Position numbers and translations under genes: made by a program
Assembly (NCBI GenBank): GCA_948567375.1
Contig: OX419757.1
Span: 31,682,001 to 31,746,000 of the forward strand
DNA from: Lunularia cruciata
Lineage: Eukaryota > Streptophyta > Marchantiopsida > Lunulariales > Lunulariaceae
Direction: 5' to 3'
DNA: 64,000 nucleotides
The notes under the pieces: model-generated
Databases searched by the model: none
Told to the model about the DNA's origin: nothing
The model's input: the letters and a program-made list of their open reading frames with translations, nothing else
Shown here: positions 1 to 10,400 of the stretch, piece by piece
Layout of the letters: each line of letters opens with the position of its first letter
How positions within the stretch are numbered: position 1 is the stretch's first letter

Positions 1-788
1 AATTCTCACTATTATTGTGGATCCAATACCTCAGAATATTGGGAAATTGACTGAGATTTTCAATCTGAACGATGGAAAATCCCGAACCCAATAATTCATT
101 GACTGTCATTCACGGGTTTGTAGTGTATGGTTAGTAGTTTAATGTCTTATATGTCATCTATATTCTGCATCGTTCGCCATCAAATCATGGTACACAGACT
201 ACACTGCCTTGACTTGATTGAGTGGTCAATTGAGTGACTGAGGAGAACCGTCGAGGTCCGTCTATCTAAATGTTAGGTCCGTCGAACCTTCGACGGACCT
301 GCCGAAACATAGTTGACGAGGAAGTCTTCATCAAAAAGTGGAGTTGCTCGCACGAGCTTGGACAATTTGTCTCCCAGAGAATGTACTCTGTTTCGGTAGC
401 CTTTCAGAAGTCCATCAACAACAGCACCTTCAGTTTTTGACTTTGGACAGGAAGAAAGAAACGTGTTCCAAGGGTCTGCTCTCTCCAGACCTTCGGATTT
501 GGAAAGAGCTTCCCGTGGCGAATACGTGTTTGAGCAGAATTTGGCAGTTTAACAGTATGATTCTATCCGAAATGGGCTGGACTTGACAGAAGTGCAAGTG
601 GGCAAGAAAGGTCGGTAAGTTGGATAGTTGATGGGATTGGCGTAACTCAGAACTCGAATGGCTAGGCTCTGAAAATATGTTGACAGGAATTGAAGTACCT
701 TTATCTCTTAAGGCCAACACTGATCGTCACTGAAGAGTGCTAGCACAGCGATTTCCGGAACAGGACGAGGATTGTATTGTAGATCGAG
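1..788. other. Upstream region of the O-methyltransferase gene
   Basis: No convincing coding sequence is visible; the short open frames here have no recognisable family features. The stretch would contain the promoter and 5' UTR of the gene starting at 789. The only distinct structure is a perfect inverted repeat at 275-300. Confidence 0.5.
275..300. repeat. Perfect 12-bp inverted repeat (hairpin)
   Basis: The arms AGGTCCGTCGAA and TTCGACGGACCT are separated by two bases (CC). A related imperfect copy of the arm (CCGTCGAGGTCCGTC) sits at about 248-262. It lies about 490 bp upstream of the O-methyltransferase start codon. It could be a footprint of a small transposon or a cruciform-forming site; no function can be assigned from sequence. 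Confidence 0.8.
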
Positions 789-1874
789 ATGACACATAGC
801 CCGGACAGACATCACGAGGAAGATTCATCATGGTTGGACCTTTCTGTCATGATTGGCCTGCCTATGGCCCTAAGGGCAGCGCTTGTGCTGAATGTGCCCA
901 AGATTATCAGCTCAGCATATCCAGTCCTTGCATTGTCAGCTGAAGAAATCTGCGCGCATATCCCTGAAACAACAGGACACCCTGGCAGCCCGAAAAATCT
1001 TGAGAAGATTTTGGATCATCTCTGTTGCAATGGATTGTTCTCTTTAACGGTGGAACAAGGGGAAGGAAATTCCAAGCTGAAGAAATACGCGCACAGTCCC
1101 AAGTCTCAATGCCTTGTGAAGGATCAAATCAGTGGAGGAGTGCTCATGTACACGTCGCCAGAGATCTCGAGAATTTGGCCACACGCACATGAAATTGTCC
1201 TCAACCCGGAACATTCTGTCTGCAAGGTCGTATGTGGTAAGGACTTCTATCAATATCTTGCAGACGAAGCTCCACAAATTCAACGTCTCTACGTAGGAAT
1301 GCTGAATACAACAACTGCACAAGCCTTAAATTTGCTAGAAAAATATGATGGGGGGTTCAAATCTCTTACCGGTCGATTCGTGGACGTGGGAGGCCAAGAA
1401 GGGACAATATGTTCTGCCCTTCTGGCAAAGTATCCTCATCTCAAGTTTGTGAATTTTGATCTCCCAGAGGTGATTAAAGCAGCCCCTCAAATTCCTGGCG
1501 TAGAACATGTACCAGGAAGCTTCTTCGAAAGCGTCCCTGATGGGAGCTTCCTATTCATGAAATCCTGCTTGCTGAATTGGAACGACGAGAGCTGTATTCG
1601 GATTCTTAGAAACTGCCGAAAAGCACTATATGGGCAAGGTCGAACGATGCTCATAATCGACCGACTCGACCGCTCGGCAGAATCACAAGATAGCAATCGA
1701 GAAGGTAGGAGTGCAGGAGTTTGGTCCAATCTACAGTCAACTGTGATGATGAGAGAAGCTCGGACACGAACACTAGAAGAGCTTAAATTTTTGGCCTCGT
1801 CTGCTGGTTTTGCAAAGCTTGAATTTGTCCACGGCAGTCCAGGAATGGACCTTTTAGAAGCAAGGATCGAATGA
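789..1874 (+). CDS. Caffeic-acid-O-methyltransferase-like protein (class I plant OMT), catalytic residues replaced
   Basis: A single 361-aa open frame matches the plant SAM-dependent small-molecule O-methyltransferase family in length and order. The N-terminal dimerisation/winged-helix part is at about residues 15-115, and the Rossmann methyltransferase domain follows. The SAM motif is FVDVGGQEG (197-205; usual form VDVGGGTG). FDLPEVI (223-229) and GVEHVPGSFFESVP (237-250) match the usual FDLPHVI and GVEHVGGDMF blocks. In active enzymes the next block is ICHDWSDE, whose His is the catalytic base. Here it reads CLLNWNDE (260-267), so His is Leu262 and the neighbouring Asp is Asn263. The Glu expected after the later Arg-Thr pair also seems to be Leu329. 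The frame is intact, so this may be a neofunctionalised or catalytically dead paralogue rather than a decayed gene. No introns are seen. The substrate cannot be predicted. Confidence 0.85.
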   Translation: MTHSPDRHHEEDSSWLDLSVMIGLPMALRAALVLNVPKIISSAYPVLALSAEEICAHIPETTGHPGSPKNLEKILDHLCCNGLFSLTVEQGEGNSKLKKYAHSPKSQCLVKDQISGGVLMYTSPEISRIWPHAHEIVLNPEHSVCKVVCGKDFYQYLADEAPQIQRLYVGMLNTTTAQALNLLEKYDGGFKSLTGRFVDVGGQEGTICSALLAKYPHLKFVNFDLPEVIKAAPQIPGVEHVPGSFFESVPDGSFLFMKSCLLNWNDESCIRILRNCRKALYGQGRTMLIIDRLDRSAESQDSNREGRSAGVWSNLQSTVMMREARTRTLEELKFLASSAGFAKLEFVHGSPGMDLLEARIE

Positions 1875-4086
1875 ATTTGGACAGCAGAACTTGGCTCTTG
1901 CGCGAGTTGGAGTCGTTTGTGTTTTCTTTTGGTGACATCGATTTAGTTTCAGGAACTTGTGTCCAGTCAGGGAAATAGATTTTGTGGATTGAACACGACC
2001 CAACGATGTTATGTAAGTGCCAAAGAGAAGCAGCTCATGTTCTAATCAAATTGAAACCTGGCCAAACTTTATGTCAAGTGCTATGCCCAGATGCGATATT
2101 TGTCTTGGAAATCCTAATTGAAGCTTAGGGTTTATAACAAATAAGACTCAACAAATAAGACTTATAAGTACTTGATAACTTCTCATGTAAGACCTATTTC
2201 ATAAGCGCCAACGGTGACTAACTTATCATGTAGGACACGTCCTACATGATAAGAGGCAATGGATAAGTATTGTTTGGCTCAATTCTATCGCATGGTTGCT
2301 ATTTTGACCGAAAGCATCGTCGGTTATTCAATTACAGTCTTGAGGTTCTGAAACAGAACAAGTGATTCAAGCCTTGTATCTTCGACCTGTTGAAAGAGAA
2401 TCAACGTACTCAACTTAGTTACCAAGATGCATTACTTCTAGTCAGTTTTTCATTCTCCTCACTCTTTACATCATGGATTTAAGTGACCTATTGTTCACTT
2501 CTTTTCATTATAGGAGAGAAGTGGTACACAAGAGGATAGTTAACAAGACCCATCAAGCCAAACTAGGATAAAACCTATATTCTTTGCTCTATACTCATTG
2601 CTCTAGGGCAATGATGGGTCAAAGATTAACTCTTGTACTTGTACTTGTACAAGAGCTTATCATTGTAGGTAACAAGGAATATCACTTTCACTTTATTATT
2701 TCCTGACATATTTTAGACCAAGGGTATCAATTGCTCTACATTCGTTGCTCCATACTCACTACTCTGTAGGGAGTATTTGCATTGCTCTATATTCATTACT
2801 CTGTTGGGAGCATTGGCTAATGTAATTCATGTGCAAATAATCACATTAGGTGATACTTGCTTGGCGGTCGGATGGATTATTTGACTTCCATAGCAATGGG
2901 ATGTAGATTATTTGACTTGCAACGGATATCCATATCCATTGCTCCAAAGGTATTCACTGTTCTTTACTCATTACTTAAAAGGGAACATTGGTGGATGCAA
3001 TTTATTGGAAAGCAATCACACTCGATGATTTTTTAATTTTTTTTATTGTATGGATTATTTGACTTACATAGCCCTGACATTATAAGACAGATTTTCCATC
3101 TGACGCTATTGAAACTAAAACTTATTTGACAAAATACATAGCGAATCAATCACAAAATAAATTACAAATTACTGTATATGTTTATGTATACTCATTATGT
3201 TTATTTGTAGATTATTTGACTTACGTAGGCACTTACTGACATTATAAGTACATAGCCTTGACATTATACGTACAATACGACAGAGTTTTCAATCTGATGG
3301 TACTGAAACTGAGCCCAATTTTACAGAATACATAGCGAATCGCAAAAGTAACAACAGATTACAGTAACGAAAATTCGAAATTCAGCGAAATGTAACGCGG
3401 AGGGAATATATATCTGGAGGTCGGATCGCAAAGAATCGATGTAAAATCAACAGAGTTTGTTTATATTTTTAATCTACAACTTGGACGATTACAAAATAGG
3501 ACATGGGATGTCTTATTTTGTGATCGTCAAGCGTATCATACTTACTCATCATACGTCGGGTGAAAGAGTTAGTCTAGCCGAGCAATCAAATCATCAGTCT
3601 GTGGATTATGAAATTGATATCCGTCGCCTGCTGAATCTACCCAATTCTATATGTAGAATGTCATTTATAATATAGCAAACGAATACTGCAAAGGGATAAG
3701 CAGGCAGGAAAGGAAAAGGTCATTGGCACTCCGAGTGATCCTCCGCAACCTCTTTGATCGAAGAGAGCTCACGCACCGGATAATCTGCAGTGTTGTAACA
3801 GAATGAACTCGAGACGGGCTGGTGATCCTCGAAAGCCTAAGCTTAAACTCTACAAGGTTGAAGTGAGAATCCCTCGGCGCTACGGAGAAGGAAGCTCCGC
3901 GCTCTGGGGGACTACTTAAACCGAGTGGATCTTTTCGCCTCCAATCGATCGCTAGACGGCTGGGGTCTAAGTGCCCTCAAGAGCCCCCTCTACAAAAGTG
4001 CCCCGAGCCAGCCACTTGATCTAATCTCTAAATTGTAATCTACAGTTAAGTAATTATTAATTAGTTATTATTAAACTCGTTCACCG

Positions 4087-4088
<2 letters not shown>
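1875..4088. other. Intergenic DNA with degenerate tandem repeats
   Basis: No gene is recognised. Between about 2580 and 3050 a degenerate unit recurs three or four times, built on variants of 'attgctctatactcattactct...ggga(g)cattgg', each followed by phrases such as 'gattatttgacttacatagc' (about 2875, 2905, 3052 and 3208). At about 3720-4030 there is a GC-richer patch unlike its surroundings; it may be a retrotransposon LTR remnant, but no motif identifies it. Confidence 0.5.
2222..2253. repeat. Perfect 15-bp inverted repeat
   Basis: The arms CTTATCATGTAGGAC and GTCCTACATGATAAG flank a two-base centre (AC). A partly matching arm (TCTCATGTAAGACC) lies just upstream at about 2182-2195, so the structure may have grown by local duplication. 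About 350 bp downstream of the O-methyltransferase stop codon. Confidence 0.8.

Positions 4089-4165
<77 letters not shown>
4089..4165. repeat. (TA)n microsatellite
   Basis: An uninterrupted run of about 38 TA dinucleotides. Long TA runs in plant genomes are unstable in length. Confidence 0.95.
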
Positions 4166-4170
<5 letters not shown>

Positions 4171-7100
4171 TAATATAGAAAGAGATCTTTGATTATATAG
4201 ACTAAGATATGGAAAGAAAGTGAATTTATTCTAGTCAGCTAGCTGTTCAAAGGATGTGAAATTCAACCCTTTCGAAAAAGTTAAAATAAATTTCATGTTA
4301 CGAGTGCATTGTATTCTATGTACTCTATTTCACAAATATCTAGATTGATGCGTAAAGTTGCACTACTTCATTAACAACTTGAGTCGATCATCTTCATCAT
4401 CATTGCTCCAACCCATCATACTCCGATCCAATCATCCGTGTGCTCTTTGACCATGTCACTCTATACCTCACAAATGTATTTCTTAATTTTATTACGAAGG
4501 GGTGTGAATGCTAGTGCATTGGCATTGCACAAATCGCAGACCCAAACACCAAATCTGTACCAAATTAAACTAAACGAAACCAAATTTCCTTACACTCGAC
4601 TTGGTCTACACTTCCCATTGTCTCCTATGACAATGTGCGGCAACAATGCATGGCAACATGTTCAAATTTCAAATCACTACTTCATTAAAGAATTTTATTA
4701 ATATCTCAATTAAGATTTATGGAACACCCAAAACCATCAATAAAAAGCATACAGGTAATATTTTTGGTTTCCCATAAAAACATGGAATTGCATCTATTTT
4801 CACATCTGTCATACAAGAAGGTACGGTGATTCTCACCTTCCAATAGATAGTTTATATCTTTGGCATTTATATCTTAACCTGCCATCTATTTACAGTTCTT
4901 AATAGATGGGCAAAGAGCAAGCTCTGGCTTTATATTCAGATGCGCGGTTTTTGACCGCATGGGCACGTAGTTGCAAATTATTTCATATATTTTACAACAA
5001 CAAAAAAAGATTATTTTTTTTTGTTAAATTATCATATGTAAAAACAATCACAGGCACATAAGCCACGTCACCCCTCATCATGAACTATGCAGAAGAGTTG
5101 CCCGACACTAAATGAAGTCAAGTGTTAGAGATGAGGGGTAGACAAGATGCATAATATATTTCAGTACTTCGAAAGAAGAGGAGAGCGTATGACTTCTTGT
5201 TTAGCTCTTCCAGATAATTGATTTAATCCTTGATGTTTACGTGAATAAATTTAAGTCGCATCATTCATCCTCACCAATAATAATTCATATCCCTGATCAT
5301 GGTGAATTAAACACAGAAATTACTTCAGACTAACTGAAGTCAAGGATCGTGGGGTCTTCAATAAAGAAGGAGCAATCATATTCTCAGGTACTTCTGTAGA
5401 AGAGTGGAGTATAATTGTTCTCGTTTAGCTCTTCCATTCAATTGATTCATTTCTTGACTTTTTTTTTAAGATAATTATTTACCTTCAGCCTGGAACAATA
5501 TGGTAGTTCCCATTACCGTCAAACTCTAACGTTTGAGAAAGCAGTGATGTCAATCCTCTTTCAGGTTCAGTTTTTTGGGATCTTCAACCCAAAAGACTGT
5601 GTGGCTTTATCTCTTGTCACAATAATTAAAGTAATTAGTTCAGACGAAAATCTCAAGAGTATTCTGACTTGTAAGGTCCAGGAAAGGCACCTTAACTTAT
5701 AACATCGTTCATCAACCACACTTTTAGAGCAGATGCAGAAACTTAAAAGCAATTTGGTCTGACTCAACAACTGGATGTACACGAATGAAATCTTCGATCT
5801 GTAAAGTATCATATGGAGTCTTAAGTCCTTAGAAGCAACATGGCTCTTACGGTATCTTTCATATTGATGTGCTCACTGGTGATTTTGGCGAACAGGACAC
5901 CTCAAAGAAGACATAACCACTGACCGGCGACATGTTGGGAGCTATTCCTCCGCTATTCGAACGTTTGGAACGATCTGCTGGGACTTAGATGAAGGTTCGG
6001 GTGGGAAACAACCTGTGTTGGTCGTGCCAGTTTACGGTGGGTGAAGGCCATACTTGAGCACACATGTCATTCTGAGTAAGCTTATTATTTCTCTTTCCTT
6101 TTCATTCTGGAGAGTTGGGAAGCTCCTTCAGATAGTGCGTCCGAAGTATCTGTTAAAGAAGCTCCCCATTGCTCACTGGCTCATAGAGGATTACTCAAAT
6201 TAATGAAATGTCTTTGCATGTGCTGAATGTTAAACGACAGTATGCAAAGATAAGGAAGGGCTGTCTTATTAGAGATAGTGTCCTCCCAATCTGATCGAGA
6301 GCTCTAAAGATCTAGAAGGGTATATATCTGGGTTAACAGATGACGCAATTCAAAAGTAGTGCTCTTGTGGAGTTGGACTAATAATGGCTATCCATACCTC
6401 CAACCACACTATCCTGGATACCCTTCTAGTTTATTTTCGTGGGTGTCACAGATGGGGGACACGAGACGGTGTTTAATACTAAGCTGTTACGAGTCTTCTA
6501 CAAGAATGGACTGGAGCTTCGGTATTTTAATATTTACTTTGAAAGGACAGACAGGAGGACAGAAGCCGTTCAAGGAACCGGAGATGACCTCAATAAATGC
6601 AAATGAGATGCATGATATGGAATGTATACAAAACATGTCGTAATCGAAGCTAGTATAAAACCGGGAAAGGAGATGAAATGGAAACACGGATCGAATGTAA
6701 CCAGCAGTAAATGCAACCTAGAAACATTTAAAGAGCAACACCTATATACAAGTAGCGTGCATCGAAGAAACGGTAACAGATAAACAGCGTGTGTAGAGAA
6801 ATAAACTCAACGGGGAATCGACGACTTAAAGAGCCAGACGAGAAAGATTAAGTTTATCAGAAGTCGAGAATCGTGTAGAAGCCGTGAAATCGAAAGTCGT
6901 GGAAGATCCGAGAGTCTTTGAAAGAGATATTGCATATCTGATCATTTACACCATTGACTAACGGGATGCAAAACCATTGCACAGCCCTGATCATATACAG
7001 AATGAAGTATTTGTGAGAGCATTAAATTCCTACTAACTAGAGCCAAGAGTAGAGAGTCCAAAACCTCAAAACTTTGATACGACATCGTTTAGATCAACTG

Positions 7101-7487
7101 AAACCTATTACGATGCTAACCAAAATATTTCTTCAGTTTATGTCAGCTATTTTATATTGGAAGCTCAGAGACCAATTTCTGGTGCTTAGTAACCCACTTG
7201 AATTACAGCTACTTGAACACACATACATAAACATGAGAGAAACTGTACCCCAAGGGAAAAAGATAAGTGATAGGAAATAGAAGTGCCATACAGCTCAGAA
7301 CTTCATTCAAGAAGCTCCCAAGACTTACTTCCCTCACCTCTGTGCTATTGCCTATTATACATGTGTGTACCTGACTCAGTTATCTATACATTCAGCCGTG
7401 AGTCCGTAAGAAACTGGGATGCGAGGCCTATGACGGAACATGTAGTATAAGATATATCAGTTGTTTTACAGTTCCCCAGGAGCTTCC
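4166..7487. other. Intergenic AT-rich DNA downstream of the CAT gene
   Basis: No gene is recognised. A segment containing 'gtacttc..aagaagag...ttgtttagctcttccattcaattgatt' is present twice (about 5160-5240 and 5380-5465). The 5880-6130 stretch is less AT-rich, but its frames are broken and match no family I know. The right end (about 7040-7487) should hold the 3' UTR of the minus-strand CAT gene. Confidence 0.45.
6540..6760 (-). repeat. Hairpin-module repeat, outlying copy
   Basis: On the minus strand this segment matches the module at 49950-50100, sharing 'tttccatttcatctcctt..ccggttttatacta' and 'tgcatctcatttgcattt'. It ends in a variant of the family core, GGTTCCTTGAACGGCTTCTG (about 6556-6580 on the minus strand). 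It lies about 0.7 kb downstream of the CAT stop codon and in the same orientation as CAT. Confidence 0.7.
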
Positions 7488-10400
7488 CTATTGTCTATCT
7501 TTCCAGATCTCCAGAGATTTACTCTCTATTTCACCCTCCACTTCCATTTCCAACTCTGTCTCCAAGTTTTCAAAGCGGAAAAAGGCTCCTTTGTTACCTG
7601 TCCCCTCTGCTGCATCATGTGTAGCATGAACTCCGTACAGAATATAATATACCACAGCTATTGCACTCCACAATGCAAACCTTTTGTACGCGTATGCCTC
7701 CACTGAACCTAGCAGGAAGACATTGAGAAATATGGACAAAGAAGCGACGACAGGAATCATAGGTAGCTCCCAATCCCTTGGCTCATGAGCAACAGCAGGC
7801 ACCGAGAAGTAGAAAATGCCGGTTATCGTAATTGCGACGCTCGCAAAGATTGTGAGTCCCCACCAACAATCAGGGTTCATGCTCCATACCACAACAAAAG
7901 CAACGGAACAAGTTGACAAAACACCCAAGAAAAGGAGAGTCGCCCACAAATTCCGGTATCGTTGACCCACATGCCGGTGAAAAACCAATGCGTTTGCCAC
8001 CATGTAGAACACGAAAAGCGTGCCAATAGACACCATGTTTAGAAGAACTTCTAGATCAGTGAATAAACTGAACATTGCGGTCCAAAATCCTGAAAGGAGA
8101 AGTAAAACACACTATGATCAGCAGTTCCTTTGCAAGAGGCATCCTATTTCCAGCTCACAAAAAACTATAGACAGATCATTATGAAAACCAAAGAGGCAGA
8201 GGGTTCAAAGATAATTTAACTGTGTTAACTACATCTGAAGCTTATATGTGATGGGCAGGACATATTCTATAAACTATTCTACACGTATAGTTTATGGGTA
8301 TGTCCTCCCCCATCACCCCATCTTTTGCAGTTGTGTATAATGGCGTAGAGAACCCGTTGTAAACAGCCCAGTTCCATACCCACGTCTAACCCGACTGACT
8401 CTGACTCTGACTCTGACTCCGACGCATTGAGGTAACCTAGTAAAGATCGTCATAAGTATGAATTACATAGAGTGACTGCGTGCGTAAAAAACTTCATCCC
8501 AGGGTTAGCATGGTGTTTATGATGCATCGGTACCTGTAATATATTCCTAGTGGCGAGCAAGTGTAACCTTGAGAGAAACATGATGTGAGGACAAGATGAA
8601 GATGTTATGATGACAGCATAGAGATGTTAGTGCCTAGGACAGTCACTGCCCGACTCTCCAATATTATGAGAGACCCCGGAGCGGGTGTGTGAGGACTGGG
8701 ATTGGTTAAGCCCAGCATGCTCTATGTCAGCATGAGTCCATCGGCACTAGAAAACAGCTAAAGTCTGCATGATAACACCGACGACTTCGTCAGTGCCCTG
8801 TGGGGTGCCAAGAGATTCCCCAGGATCTTGTTCTTGGTGGGATATATTAGTATAGAGGGCAAGCCTTGTTGCAATCTTGGCAACGGTATGCTCCCATTGA
8901 GAACATATCAGAAGATGTTGTGAAATTAGATTCCCCAGGATCTTGGTCTTGGTGGGATATAGGTAGTAAGGACGGCAGAAGCCGTTCTGGGAACGGGTGA
9001 TCCAGAACTCATGAAATGCAAATGATCGGTAACCAAGATGTACTTTATGCAGAATGCTAGAATAGTGATAAATCCATAAAGTAGAATGCATCCAATGTAA
9101 CCTGAAGCAAAGGCATAATTGCAACAAATTGAGAATAACATATATCTAAAGGACTAGTACACAACTTGAAATCGATAACAGTTATGCAAACGAAAGCAAG
9201 AAATATAAAACGTTATGTAATTGACCACCAGTAAGCAGTGCGTGAACGATGAAATTAAAACGTAGGCTGGAGTCGGGTAGGAACACTGTAGACACGGGAG
9301 GTCGAACCATGAATCAGGCAAAGAGCGAAGGAAAAATAATAGGGAGGGAATAAGCTGGGGAAGGGAGGAGTGGAACAATGCGAGAGCTTAGTGGATGGTG
9401 CTGCTGCAGAGACATATCGAAGTGTAACAGGTAACGAGAGCGAAACGAAAGAGGACAGGATATAAAGTATATCGCAACAAGTGCTATGGACACTTGAGTC
9501 CTGAGACACTAAACAGCAAAGGGAAGCAGAAGGCCGCCACAGTAAACCTCCACGAAAACACATGCGACTTCATCAGTGCCTCACGCAGTGCCGAAGTAGC
9601 TGAGCAAGTGTCAGTACCCCTCGTATATTAGTAACGGGGATATATTAGTATCGAGGGCAATCCTTGTTGCAAACGTGGCAACGGTAATACTATCTTACAC
9701 TTATAATGACGAGATCCCTGGAATAGCTGAATGCGATGCCAGTATCTCCCGTCCCGAGTTTCTGTTCTTCTGCTCATATGGTATTGTTTTTTTTTTGTAA
9801 AATGGAATAATGAGCCCGCTGTAAACTACCCAATTCCATACCCACGTCTGACTGACTCTGACTCTTACTCTGACACATTAAGGTAACCCAGTAAGATCGT
9901 CATGAGCATCAATCTCATAGAGATGTAAGCGTGCTCCTATCTGCATGCCAGGGTTAGTATGATGTTTATGATGCATCGGTACCTATGATGTATTACTAGT
10001 ACCAGCAAGTATAACCTCGAGCGAGAAACATGACGTGAGTACAAGACGAAGATGCCAACATGAAGATGTTAGTGCATAGGACAGTAACTGCCCGAGTCTC
10101 AAAAACATGAGACAGCCCGGAGCGACTGTTCGAGGACTGAGATTAACCCCAGCATCCTCTATGGCCGCATGAGTCCGTCAGCAGTACAGAAAGACACTAT
10201 CCCGCGAGATATTCTGTTTATGGGTCTTTGCGTTATGCAAACGTTGTGTTTGCAAGGAACCACATGAACATTAATGAGAATCCCAAACAGAACAGAAAAC
10301 AGAACGCAGTAAGAAGCGGTACATCGATACATGAGGCAAGACATGACTTACCGAGAAACATTGTTGCGTTAACTGGAGTACCAGTATAGGAGTTCACAGT

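Noticed and set aside
338-720. Open frames on both strands upstream of the O-methyltransferase
   Set aside because: No family motif, and the two strands' frames overlap each other; they look like chance frames in the promoter region.
3720-4030. GC-richer patch considered as a tRNA or rRNA fragment
   Set aside because: No cloverleaf or A/B-box arrangement and no recognisable rRNA sequence could be found.
5880-6130. Possible decayed coding sequence
   Set aside because: Short readable stretches only, interrupted by stops, and no family recognised.
7461-7706. Plus-strand open frame opposite CAT exon 5
   Set aside because: Antisense shadow of the transporter coding sequence.
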